Origin: Candidatus Poribacteria bacterium
GTDB lineage: Bacteria > Poribacteria > WGA-4E > WGA-3G
Reading direction: 5' to 3'
DNA: 64,000 bases
NCBI GenBank assembly: GCA_022827225.1
Contig: JAJDTJ010000092.1
Location: 1 to 64,000 of the forward strand
Part shown: in pieces, positions 44,221-53,340 of the stretch
Numbering within the stretch: the stretch's first letter is position 1
Layout: each line of letters begins with the position of its first letter
Notes under the pieces: generated by a model
What the model saw: the letters and a program-made list of their open reading frames with translations, nothing else
Told to the model about the DNA's origin: nothing
Database searches by the model: none
Position numbers and translations under genes: made by a program

Positions 44221-45255
44221 ATGAAAAAAGTACTGCTTTTTATGTTTTTCGCCCTCGGTATCGTTTGGATATTTGTTATGGCGAGTCTCCTTCCGAGGAA
44301 CATTCTGCCGGAGAACTCACAGTGGCACCTACCGCAGGACAAGAGTGCTGTATTAAATACAAGCGGGATTAGTGAGGTCCAATATTCTCCAGACGGTACC
44401 CATTTAGCCGTTGCCAGTTCCGTCGGCATCTGGTTATATAATATGAACAGTGAGGAAGAACCTGCACTGCTCACGACAGATATACCGGGTGTATCCAGCG
44501 TATCATTCAGCCCGGATGGTCAAACCCTCGCAAGTGGACATAGTGACGGATTTGTCCGTCTCTGGAACATTGATGCTCGGAAGTATAAGGAAATCTTCAT
44601 AATGAATCGAGATATGCTCAAGCAGGCGGTCACTCATGTATCATTCAACCGTAATGGAGATATGCTCGCGAGTTCCAATATCTATGAGGTTAATCTGTGG
44701 GATGTTGTTACAAAAACGCACAAGGAAAAGTTCATGAATTTTAGTGTCTATCGTGGTGAGAAGATATCGTTTAATGCTGATGGAGTGATGATTGCAAAGA
44801 AGAGTCACAATACCATCAGGTTGGTGGATATTGGAACAAGGGAAGAGAAGAAAATCCTCAAAGGACATACAGAGGGTGTCAAGAGCATTGCGTTTAGCCC
44901 TGATGGTCGCACGCTTGCAAGTGGAAGTTGGGACAATACCGTCCGCCTCTGGGATGTCGCAATAGGAGAGCAGAAGAAAATCCTCAAAGGACATCGAAAA
45001 AGTGTCAATAACATAGCGTTCAGTGCCGATGGACAGCTGCTTGCCACCGCAAGTAGAGACAATACCGTCCGTTTATGGAATACTATCACAGGGAAGCACA
45101 AGAAAACGCTTACCGGGCATACCGCTGAGGTCAACGGCGCCGCGTTTAGTCCTGATGGACAAACAATCGTAACTTGGAGTAATGATCGGACTGTCCGTTT
45201 GTGGAATGTTAATAACGGTAGGTTCAAAAAAGCACTCAAAGTCCCAAAATTTTAA
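44221..45255 (+). CDS. Secreted seven-bladed WD40 protein (small member 1)
   Basis: The 344-residue product has a signal or anchor segment (VLLFMFFALGIVWIFVMASLL, residues 4-24), then seven WD40-type repeats beginning QYSPDGTHLAVASSVG, one full propeller. It is a close paralogue of 47557-48582 (shared KVLLFMFFALGI, NTSGI(S/N)(E/D)VQYSPDG and the tail FKKALKVPKF). It differs from the large members by the lack of the WGLPEGAK opening. No Shine-Dalgarno stands out; its start may be coupled to upstream translation in the undisrupted copy. Confidence 0.75.
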   Translation: MKKVLLFMFFALGIVWIFVMASLLPRNILPENSQWHLPQDKSAVLNTSGISEVQYSPDGTHLAVASSVGIWLYNMNSEEEPALLTTDIPGVSSVSFSPDGQTLASGHSDGFVRLWNIDARKYKEIFIMNRDMLKQAVTHVSFNRNGDMLASSNIYEVNLWDVVTKTHKEKFMNFSVYRGEKISFNADGVMIAKKSHNTIRLVDIGTREEKKILKGHTEGVKSIAFSPDGRTLASGSWDNTVRLWDVAIGEQKKILKGHRKSVNNIAFSADGQLLATASRDNTVRLWNTITGKHKKTLTGHTAEVNGAAFSPDGQTIVTWSNDRTVRLWNVNNGRFKKALKVPKF

Positions 45256-45293
45256 GTTATTTCACATTGATTATGCGAGAGGAATCTGAGCGT

Positions 45294-47555
45294 ATGAAAC
45301 CCACTTTATCCCCTATTCTTTTGGTGCTGTTTGTCTTTTCCACGCTATGCCTATCCAGCAGCTTCGCCCAAGATTACACGCAGTGGGGTTTACCGGAAGG
45401 TGCCAAAGCCCGCATCGGTAAGGGCAGTATCAATGATATGCGATATTCTCCAGACGGCACTATACTGGCAGTCGCCAGTTCTGTCGGCGTTTGGCTCTAC
45501 GACGCGGAAACATATCAGGAGCTTGCCCTACTCACGCGGGACCCGGAAGATGTCAGAGATATCTCGTTCAGTCCGGATGGTGCGACACTCGTAAGTACGG
45601 AGAGATTCGGAAGCCTCGTCTTGTGGGATGTTGCGACAAGAAAAGTAAAAAAAGTAATAACAACAGATGGTTCGAGGTATTCCGCTGTTTTGTTTAGTCC
45701 AGACGGGAAAATACTCGTAACTACAGATTTTAAAACAGTCCATTTATGGGATGCGCGAACAGGCGAGACTGAACGCACCCTCACAGGGCATACAGATTGG
45801 GTCTCAAGCCTTTCGTTCAGTCCAGATGGTAGTACACTCGCAAGTGGGAGTGACGACAAAACGATCCGCCTCTGGGATGTGACCACAGGAGCACATAAAA
45901 AGACGCTTATCGGCCATACGAAATCTGTCAGTAATATCGCTTTCGGTCGCGATGGCGGGACCCTTGTGAGTGTTGCAAACAAAACGGTACATTTCTGGGA
46001 TATCACCACAGGAGAGATGAAAAAAGTGCTTGCCGATAGAGGTGTGATAACAGGGGGCGGAACAATCCAGAGCATGTCATTTAGCGCGGACGGCGCGACG
46101 TTTGCCAATGTGAGTCATAACAGAACAATCTATGTGTGGGATACTGCTACAGGTAGCATCAAGCGAACCCTGACGAATGCATTCGAGATGAACGAGCAAG
46201 CCAGTAGAGAGGTCGTAAATGTTTCATTTAGTTTGAATGAAAAAACCTTTGTGATTTGGAGATCGGGCGGTCTAATTCGTCTGTGGGATGCAGATACTGG
46301 AGAATACAAATCTCTTGCAAAAGATGCGGGTTATGTTACACGTGTTGTCCTCAGTCCTGATGGAAGGACACTCGCAACTGGCAATCTTGATGAAACCATC
46401 CACTTGTGGAACGTATCCACCGGCGAACACAAAAAGACAATCGCGAATCAACACTTTGTGATAGGGCGGCCTAACTATGTCATTAAGTCTGGACGGGATG
46501 CGAAGGGGATGGCACTCAGCCACAAAGGCGATAAACTGGCAGCTGGAATCGGATATGGCACTACCTATCTGTGGGATGCAATCACCAGACAACAGCAGCC
46601 GCTCGTAGGAAATATTAATGAATCCGAAAGTTCTTGGTTCAGCGGGGTTTTGTTCAGTCCTGATGGAAATACACTTGCAAGTTGGAGTTTCCCCACATAT
46701 AAAGGCATTCACCTTTGGGATGTTGCCACAGGAGGGCACAAAAGAACCCTTACTGGGCAACATACATCTGTTCTCACCAGCGTTTCCTTCAGCCTCAATG
46801 GCGGAACGCTTGCAACGGGGAGTCGGGACAAAACCGTCTGTCTCTGGGATGTTGCCACAGGAACACACAAGAAAACACTCAAGAGGCATACAGAAGAGGT
46901 CGAAACGGTTGTGTTCAGTCCCAATGGTGAGACACTCGTAAGTGGAGATATAGCCGGAACAATTCAATTGTGGGAGACAGCAACAGGGAAACACAAGCAG
47001 ACCCTCAAACGACATACGTCTGGTGTCTCCAGTATTGCGTTCACTCGCGATGGACACACACTCGCAGTTGGAAGTGTGGATGGAACCATCTACTTCTGGG
47101 ATACAAGCACCGGGCAATACAAACAAACTTTCATAGGGCACGCGGATGCTGTCACAAGTATCGATTTCAATTCTGATGGGCTTAACTTCGCGAGTACGAG
47201 CGAGGATGGTACCGTTCGATTGTGGGATACAGACACAGGCGAGCAGAAGAAAACCCTTGCAGCCTATAAAGGCACTGGCTGGCGTGTATCGTTCTACACG
47301 GATGGCTGGATGCTGGCGAGTAGATTTGGAGATAATAACACTTATGGTAACTATTACTGGCCCCAAAGTGAAAACGTTGAGTTATGGAATTTAGCAACTG
47401 GGCAGCGTCTGAAAATTCTCAAGGGGCATACGGACGATATTGTTAGCGTCTTATTCAGTACCGACGGCCAGACGCTTGCCAGCGCGGACGATGATGGTAT
47501 AGTACTGCTATGGGACTTGACTTCTATACTTAACATGGCAAGTGAGGCACAATAG
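45294..47555 (+). CDS. Secreted WD40 protein, about 16 repeats (large member 2)
   Basis: The product of 753 residues opens with a signal peptide (MKPTLSPILLVLFVFSTLCL) and DYTQWGLPEGAKARIGKGS, then about 16 WD40-type repeats by FSPDG-like counting, two more than the 14 expected for two propellers; some are degenerate (FSLNEKTFV, FYTDGWMLAS). It is followed after 1 base by small member 2. Start conserved with large members 1 and 3 (GAGGAATCTGAGCGT upstream). Confidence 0.75.
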   Translation: MKPTLSPILLVLFVFSTLCLSSSFAQDYTQWGLPEGAKARIGKGSINDMRYSPDGTILAVASSVGVWLYDAETYQELALLTRDPEDVRDISFSPDGATLVSTERFGSLVLWDVATRKVKKVITTDGSRYSAVLFSPDGKILVTTDFKTVHLWDARTGETERTLTGHTDWVSSLSFSPDGSTLASGSDDKTIRLWDVTTGAHKKTLIGHTKSVSNIAFGRDGGTLVSVANKTVHFWDITTGEMKKVLADRGVITGGGTIQSMSFSADGATFANVSHNRTIYVWDTATGSIKRTLTNAFEMNEQASREVVNVSFSLNEKTFVIWRSGGLIRLWDADTGEYKSLAKDAGYVTRVVLSPDGRTLATGNLDETIHLWNVSTGEHKKTIANQHFVIGRPNYVIKSGRDAKGMALSHKGDKLAAGIGYGTTYLWDAITRQQQPLVGNINESESSWFSGVLFSPDGNTLASWSFPTYKGIHLWDVATGGHKRTLTGQHTSVLTSVSFSLNGGTLATGSRDKTVCLWDVATGTHKKTLKRHTEEVETVVFSPNGETLVSGDIAGTIQLWETATGKHKQTLKRHTSGVSSIAFTRDGHTLAVGSVDGTIYFWDTSTGQYKQTFIGHADAVTSIDFNSDGLNFASTSEDGTVRLWDTDTGEQKKTLAAYKGTGWRVSFYTDGWMLASRFGDNNTYGNYYWPQSENVELWNLATGQRLKILKGHTDDIVSVLFSTDGQTLASADDDGIVLLWDLTSILNMASEAQ

Positions 47556-47556
47556 T

Positions 47557-48582
47557 ATGAAGAAAGTGCTACTTTTTATGTTTTTCGCCCTCGGTATCCT
47601 TTGGGTATTTGTTGTGGCGAGTCTCCTGCCGAGACGCAACCTACCAGTGGACTCACAATGGCAGCAGCTACCGAGAGACAAGAACGCGCTACTCAATACA
47701 AGTGGCATCAATGATGTCCAGTATTCTCCGGATGGTACCCGTATCGCTGTTGCTAGTACTATCGGGGTTTGGTTCTATGATGTGAACGCAGACAAAGCAC
47801 CCGTGCCGCTCACAACAGATATGACAAACGTGTTTAGTATTTCATTCAGTCCTGATGGAAAAACCCTCGCGGTCGGGGGCGAAGATGAACTTGTCCGTTT
47901 GTGGGATGTTGATACGCGGAATCATAAAAAAACCTTCATAGCGCGGTTTGGACCCCTTCTTCTTGTATTGTTCGGTACCGATGGCGAAACACTTGCAAGC
48001 TGCAGTATCTATGAGATCAGTCTCTGGGATGTCGCCACGGGCACGCACAAAGATATATCCGGTGGATATGAAAAGCATGCCAGCGGGCTATTCATTAATG
48101 CTAATGGTGGGACGCTTGCAAACGCGAATTACAACGGTCCTATTCGCTTGTTAAATGTTGTTACCAGAGACGAAAGGAGAGTCCTCCGAGGACATACAAG
48201 GAATGTTAAAAGCGTGGCGTTCAGTGCTGATGGGCAGACACTTGCGAGTAGCAGTTGGGACAAAACCGTTCGTCTCTGGGATGTCGCCACAGGAGAACAT
48301 AAAAAGACCCTCAAGGGACATCGGGAAAGTGTCAATAGCGTGGCGTTCAGTACAGATGGTCAGCTGCTTGCCACCGCAAGTAGAGACTATACCCTCCGTG
48401 TGTGGGATACGAACACTGGAAAACGAAAGAAAACGCTCAAAGGACATACCGCTGAGGTCGTTGGCGTTTCGTTCAGTCCGGATGGACAGACAATCATCAG
48501 TTGGAGTAACGACCGAACGATCCGCTTATGGGACGTTGAGACTGGCGAGTTCAAAAAGACGCTCAAAGTTCCAAAATTTTAA
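47557..48582 (+). CDS. Secreted seven-bladed WD40 protein (small member 2)
   Basis: The product of 341 residues (from ATG at 47557) starts MKKVLLFMFFALGILWVFVV and has seven WD40 repeats, one propeller. It begins one base after the stop of large member 2, so the two are probably translationally coupled. It is a duplicate of 44221-45255, and the downstream gap (TTTTAAGTTATTTCACATTG) is repeated before large members 2 and 3, showing that the unit large + small was duplicated in tandem. Confidence 0.75.
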   Translation: MKKVLLFMFFALGILWVFVVASLLPRRNLPVDSQWQQLPRDKNALLNTSGINDVQYSPDGTRIAVASTIGVWFYDVNADKAPVPLTTDMTNVFSISFSPDGKTLAVGGEDELVRLWDVDTRNHKKTFIARFGPLLLVLFGTDGETLASCSIYEISLWDVATGTHKDISGGYEKHASGLFINANGGTLANANYNGPIRLLNVVTRDERRVLRGHTRNVKSVAFSADGQTLASSSWDKTVRLWDVATGEHKKTLKGHRESVNSVAFSTDGQLLATASRDYTLRVWDTNTGKRKKTLKGHTAEVVGVSFSPDGQTIISWSNDRTIRLWDVETGEFKKTLKVPKF

Positions 48583-48620
48583 GTTATTTCACATTGGTTA
48601 TGTGAGAGGAATCCGAGCGT

Positions 48621-50558
48621 ATGAAACCCACTTTATCCTCCATTCTTTTGGTACTGTTTGTTTTTTCCACGCTATGCCTATCCAGCAGCTTCGCCCAAGA
48701 TTACACACAGTGGGGTTTACCTGAAGGTGCCAAAGCCCGCATCGGTAAGGGGAGAATAAATGAAATTGCATATTCACCGGATGGTACACAACTCGCCGTT
48801 GCGACTTCTATTGGTATTTGGGTCTACAATATGAGCACGCATCAAGGATTTCCGCTAACCATGGAAATAGGTTGGGTTTGGGGTGTCACATTCAATCCGG
48901 ATGGTAAGACATTGGCAAGCAGGACTAAACGTGGAATCCAATTATGGGACGTTGCAACAGGCAAACATAAATTCACACTGACTGGACATATTGAAGGTCC
49001 CACTGATGTCGCATTCAGTCCGAACGGACGGACCTTAGCAAGTGGTGGGAATTGGAAGGACAAAACTATCCATCTGTGGGATGCTGCCACAGGCAGGCGT
49101 AAGCTGACCCTGACTGGACATGAAGGAAGTATCAGTGGTATTGTATTCAGTCCAGATGGAAAGACGCTAATCACCAGCGAAAGTTATCCTACCAAGGTTA
49201 TCCGCCTATGGGATGTTGTTGAGGGGAGGCATAAACGAACGCTCAAAGGGCATAAAGGTTCTGTGTATAGTCTCGCGTTGAGTCCAGATGGAAGGATATT
49301 GGCGAGTGGGTCTAAAGACAAGACCATCCGTCTGTGGGATCCGTCAGACAGTAACATCCGTCTGTGGGATGCTTTTCGAGGTAGACATAAACGGACCCTC
49401 AAAGGGCATGCGGGTCATGTCAACACCCTCGCGTTCAGTCCAGATGGCAAAACACTCGTTAGTGGAAGTGACGGTTTTTCGGGGGAAAATACCACCATTT
49501 GGTTGTGGGATGTAGTAACAGGAAAACAGAAGGGCGAGCTCATAGGACAAGGTCCGGTTAGAAGTCTCTCATTTAGCCCAGATGGGAAAACCTTTGCAAG
49601 TGGCGGTGAGGATGGAAATATCCTGTTATGGGATGCGTTGGTGGCAAGTCACAAGGGAACGATCGTGGGCCACATTGATGCGAGCAAAAGCGTTGATTTT
49701 AGCCCAGATGGGTTAACACTTGCGACGAGTGGTGGGTGGGCTGACAATACGAATCGCTTGTGGGATGCCCGGACAGGAGCACGGACAGGATCCCTAACAG
49801 GACATACCGATGTGGTTTGGAGTCTCTCGTTTAGTCCGGATGGAGAAATGCTTGCCAGTGGCAGTCGTGACAAAACGATTCGTTTGTGGGATGTAAGCAC
49901 AAGAGAGCCCAAAGGAACATTCGTAGGCCATACGAGTGGTATGAGCGTTGCGTTCAGTCCAGATGGTAGGACGCTTGCCAGTGGCAGTTATGACAAAACG
50001 ATTCGTTTGTGGGATGTAAGCACAAGAGAATCCAAGGGAACATTCGTAGGCCATACGGATAGTATTGAGGGCGTTGCGTTCAGTCCAGATGGTAGGACGC
50101 TTGCCAGTGGCAGTGAGGACCAAACGATTCGTCTGTGGAATTTGATAACGGGAGAACATAAGCAAACACTTGTTGGTCATGGGTCTAAGATTGCGAGTAT
50201 CTCTTTTAGTCCTCGTGGGGATATACTCGCGAGTGCAGGTTGGAACGGGACAATACTTCTGTGGGATACTGTGGAACTAACACCGAAAAAGACTCTCATC
50301 GGGCATACATCCAAGGTTAACGGTATTGCGTTTAGTTTGGATGGGAATATGCTTGTGAGCGGAAGTGAGGACGGTACGGTCGGATTATGGAGTGTAGACA
50401 CAGGGCAACTCAACAAGATGCTCATTGGACATACTGGTGGTATCAACGATGTCGCGTTCAGTCCAGATGGACGGACATTGGCAAGTTGTAGTTGGGATGG
50501 TACAGTACTCCTATGGGACCTTACTCTCGCAGGTAGCACTACAGACAAAGTCAGATAG
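48621..50558 (+). CDS. Secreted 14-blade WD40 protein (large member 3)
   Basis: The 645-residue product opens MKPTLSSILLVLFVFSTLCL, with the conserved DYTQWGLPEGAKARIGKGR after the signal peptide, and has 14 repeats. Blades 9-11 are almost identical, with the words DKTIRLWDVSTRE, GTFVGHT and AFSPDGRTLASGS repeated, a sign of recent blade duplication. The upstream ATG is followed by TGA, so 48621 is the only reasonable start. No small partner follows. Confidence 0.75.
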   Translation: MKPTLSSILLVLFVFSTLCLSSSFAQDYTQWGLPEGAKARIGKGRINEIAYSPDGTQLAVATSIGIWVYNMSTHQGFPLTMEIGWVWGVTFNPDGKTLASRTKRGIQLWDVATGKHKFTLTGHIEGPTDVAFSPNGRTLASGGNWKDKTIHLWDAATGRRKLTLTGHEGSISGIVFSPDGKTLITSESYPTKVIRLWDVVEGRHKRTLKGHKGSVYSLALSPDGRILASGSKDKTIRLWDPSDSNIRLWDAFRGRHKRTLKGHAGHVNTLAFSPDGKTLVSGSDGFSGENTTIWLWDVVTGKQKGELIGQGPVRSLSFSPDGKTFASGGEDGNILLWDALVASHKGTIVGHIDASKSVDFSPDGLTLATSGGWADNTNRLWDARTGARTGSLTGHTDVVWSLSFSPDGEMLASGSRDKTIRLWDVSTREPKGTFVGHTSGMSVAFSPDGRTLASGSYDKTIRLWDVSTRESKGTFVGHTDSIEGVAFSPDGRTLASGSEDQTIRLWNLITGEHKQTLVGHGSKIASISFSPRGDILASAGWNGTILLWDTVELTPKKTLIGHTSKVNGIAFSLDGNMLVSGSEDGTVGLWSVDTGQLNKMLIGHTGGINDVAFSPDGRTLASCSWDGTVLLWDLTLAGSTTDKVR

Positions 50559-50642
50559 TTTGAACATCACCCACGTCACTCAAGCAGGGGTATTTAGTTT
50601 TACATATTCACTTTGTATATATGGATATATCTTCCTCTGTAG

Positions 50643-50752
50643 GAGCGAGTGTTTTTGCTTACAAGAAATCCGCAGAAACACCCAAGCAATACGCAGAAAC
50701 ACCCAAGCAAAAACACCGCCAGCAAAAACGGTGTTTCTTGTCGCTCGCGATC
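50643..50752. repeat. Structured repeat element in the 50559-50975 gap
   Basis: CGCAGAAACACCCAAGCAA occurs twice in tandem (50671-50689 and 50692-50710), followed by a hairpin AAACACCG/CGGTGTTT (50711-50736). The outer ends (GCGAG and CTCGC) can also pair. The rest of this gap holds nothing recognisable beyond weak promoter-like A/T runs. Confidence 0.5.
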
Positions 50753-50975
50753 TTTCATAAGAAAACGCCAACTTATGTAAACGAAAATCAAAGGCAAAAC
50801 CGAAAACTAAATCGTCCTGGTCACTCAAGAAAAGATGATCGCTAACTGAATCTATGATAGAATAGCGAATGAGTGATAAAAACGAGTCAGTTGTCTGTCC
50901 ACACATTTAACGCTATATGCCGCCACGAATTCTATATTCACAACCCTTGGGTAAAATAAAAGGAGGCCGGGACAA

Positions 50976-51740
50976 ATGAGAATCGTAATCGTAAATTCAA
51001 TGCTTGCGTGTTTCAGTTTTATGATCGTTAGTCTGATGTTTACCAACATCGCCAATGCTGAATTGGATCCGAAAACCGTTGTCGGGATGTGGCTCTTTGA
51101 TGAGGGTAAAGGTAATACCGCCGCGGATGCCTCCGAAAATGGCAACGATGGAAAAATTGAGAATAATCCGAAATGGATAAAAAATGGTAAATTCGGGTCC
51201 GCACTCGAATTTGATGGCAACGAGAGTAAAGGACATGTCGTTGTCGGAAATTTGAGGCTGTCTGGAGCGGTTACAGTGGTCTTGTGGGCAAAACCGAGGG
51301 ATGCTGCTAATGATGATCGGTTAATATCGAATCTCAGTGGACCAACAAATCCGGCTTTCGCAATTCGGTTCCAAGGTGAAGCCGTTGACATTTGGGGCAG
51401 GGCATGGAAACCCGTCATCCCAAAATTTGATGACAATAAATGGGGACACTACGCGTTTGTGTTAGATGGCGACGGAAACGCGACCGGCTATTACAACGGC
51501 AAAGAAGGGGACACAGTTGTCGATACCTATATTTTTACGGATATCGGTATCGGGGCAACTTTTTTGCATCAATGGGGACAATATTATTCCGGTGTCTTTG
51601 ACGAGATCGCGTTTTTCAGTACCGCATTGACTGAAGATGATATTAATACCCTCATGACAAGAGGTCTCAAATCCGCGTTGGCAGTTTATCCGGCAGCTAA
51701 ATTAGCAACGACATGGGGTAATCTAAAAGCCGATCTATAA
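50976..51740 (+). CDS. Secreted LamG/concanavalin-like protein
   Basis: The 254-residue product has a signal peptide (IVNSMLACFSFMIVSLMFTN, about residues 5-24, ending ANA) and one LamG (concanavalin-like) domain: GMWLFDEGKGNTAADAS, SALEFDGN, VTVVLWAKPRD, WGHYAFVLDGDGN and GVFDEIAFFSTALTEDDI. An AAAGGAGG precedes the ATG. The tail AAKLATTWGNLKADL matches the C-terminal motif of the sugar-binding-like proteins at 7391 and 8141, although the folds are unrelated. Possible role in surface sugar binding. Confidence 0.82.
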   Translation: MRIVIVNSMLACFSFMIVSLMFTNIANAELDPKTVVGMWLFDEGKGNTAADASENGNDGKIENNPKWIKNGKFGSALEFDGNESKGHVVVGNLRLSGAVTVVLWAKPRDAANDDRLISNLSGPTNPAFAIRFQGEAVDIWGRAWKPVIPKFDDNKWGHYAFVLDGDGNATGYYNGKEGDTVVDTYIFTDIGIGATFLHQWGQYYSGVFDEIAFFSTALTEDDINTLMTRGLKSALAVYPAAKLATTWGNLKADL

Positions 51741-51753
51741 GGAATCAATCTAA

Positions 51754-53202
51754 GTGCAAAGCAAATTTCATCAGCGTTTCCGGTTACAGATAGCATCTGG
51801 TGTATTTAAGACACTCTTCATTATCATGGTAATGGTGATGTGTCTCTCAGTTTCTCATGCAGAGAACCGTGTTACCGGTCACTGGGAAGGACAGATCGAA
51901 ATCCCTGGTCAACCCATTGCCGTAAAGATCGATCTCGCCAGCAATGATAATGAGTGGACAGGAACTATTGACATTCCGACCCAAGGTGCAAACGATTTAC
52001 CGCTTTCTGATATCCACGTCGTAAAAAAAGATGACGGTGTGCACGTCAAATTCTCAATACGCAACATTCCAGGGAACCCAACTTTTGACGGAAAACTGCA
52101 AGACGGTGCTATTAGGGGTACATTCAGCCAAGGGGGTGCCACATTCGGATTCCGTCTCTCCCGTGATAGGATCGTCAAGGGTCCTGCAAGACCGCAAGAA
52201 CCGAAACCACCATTCCCTTATGAAATAGAGGAAGTAGCATTTCAGAACGGTGCTGTCAACCTTGCTGGCACTTTAACGTTACCATTTGGTGACGGTCCCT
52301 TTCCAGCGGTGCTGCTCATCTCCGGCAGCGGTCTTCAGGATCGAGACGAAACGTTGGTCGGACACAAACCGTTTTGGGTGCTTGCCGACCATCTCAGTCG
52401 TTCAGGTATCGCTGTGCTCCGTGTTGATGATCCCGGCATCGGCAAATCAACACCGCATCCGAAACCGCCAACGACGGCGGACTTCGCGACTGATGTAGAA
52501 GCAGGCGTAGCGTTCCTCAAGCAGGATGATAGAGTGGGGCGTGTTGGATTGATCGGTCATAGCGAAGGCGGTCTCATCGCGGCTATCGTCGCGAGTCGCA
52601 GCAATAATGTTAGTTTCATCGTACTGATGGCAGGCCCCGGGGTCCCAGGTGCCGAGTTGCTCCGTAAACAGAACGAACGCATTTTCGATGCAGCAGCGAT
52701 TGCAGGTGAGCGTAAGCAGAATTTACTGGCACTTCTTGATCAACTGTTTACGATCTTGACTGCAGAAGATATGGCGGAAGACGAGCGGCGACAAGGTGTC
52801 AAGAGGATTGTCCGTAAGCAGCTCGAAATTAACGGTGTTCCGCCTGCGAAACAGGACGAGGGACAGGTCCAGGCACTTGTGGAACAGTCTCTTACGCCGT
52901 GGATGCGTTATTTCTTGACTTTCGATCCGCGGCCTGCGCTTGAGAAAATCCGAGTGCCTGTCCTCGCCCTCAACGGAGAGTTGGATGTACAGGTTGATGC
53001 CGAGCAAAACCTCACCGCTATCACTGCGGCACTTGAAAAAGGTGGGAATCAGAATGTCACTGTACATCGCTTGCCGGAACACAACCACCTGTTTCAACGC
53101 GCTCGCACAGGTCTGATGAACGAATACGGTGCCATAGAGGAGACGCTCTCACCGAAGGTGCTTGATCTGATCCGAGACTGGGTACTGTCAGTGAGACAAT
53201 AA
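51754..53202 (+). CDS. Secreted alpha/beta-hydrolase with N-terminal beta domain
   Basis: The 482-residue product starts with GTG and a signal peptide (residues about 20-37), then an N-terminal beta-rich part (about 40-140, with TGHWEGQIEIPGQPI and GTFSQGGATFGFRLSR), then an alpha/beta-hydrolase: VLLISGSGLQDRDE, RVDDPGIGKS, GLIGHSEGG (Ser about 270), LALNGELDVQV (Asp about 411) and LPEHNHLFQ (His 443/445). This is the complete catalytic triad of the YqiA/esterase-like group often annotated alongside DUF3887-type domains. Ester or peptide-bond substrates are possible. It follows the LamG gene by 14 bases. Confidence 0.82.
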   Translation: MQSKFHQRFRLQIASGVFKTLFIIMVMVMCLSVSHAENRVTGHWEGQIEIPGQPIAVKIDLASNDNEWTGTIDIPTQGANDLPLSDIHVVKKDDGVHVKFSIRNIPGNPTFDGKLQDGAIRGTFSQGGATFGFRLSRDRIVKGPARPQEPKPPFPYEIEEVAFQNGAVNLAGTLTLPFGDGPFPAVLLISGSGLQDRDETLVGHKPFWVLADHLSRSGIAVLRVDDPGIGKSTPHPKPPTTADFATDVEAGVAFLKQDDRVGRVGLIGHSEGGLIAAIVASRSNNVSFIVLMAGPGVPGAELLRKQNERIFDAAAIAGERKQNLLALLDQLFTILTAEDMAEDERRQGVKRIVRKQLEINGVPPAKQDEGQVQALVEQSLTPWMRYFLTFDPRPALEKIRVPVLALNGELDVQVDAEQNLTAITAALEKGGNQNVTVHRLPEHNHLFQRARTGLMNEYGAIEETLSPKVLDLIRDWVLSVRQ

Positions 53203-53340
53203 AGTGCCATTTTTCAAAGTGCCATTTTTCCGTTTTTTAAGGATGCATGCTAAAACGCTTTTCAAGAATACCATATCTCCAAATAGGGATTACCGAAAAA
53301 ACGAGAGTTCAGAATAAAAAAAACGTTATTTTTCAACTTT

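Noticed and set aside
46272..47366. Long antisense open frame (364 codons) across large WD40 member 2
   Set aside because: It is a codon-bias shadow of the repeated WD40 sequence; it has no ribosome site, no signal peptide and no recognisable domain.
42066..50558. CRISPR-like appearance of regularly spaced DNA repeats
   Set aside because: The spaced words (CAGTCCGGATGG and similar) are codons of FSPDG blades in open frames with about 42-residue spacing, not CRISPR repeats.
50580..50906. Minus-strand frame of 108 codons after large WD40 member 3
   Set aside because: It runs through the tandem repeat element and the peptide is cysteine/phenylalanine-rich with repeats mirrored from the DNA; likely noncoding.
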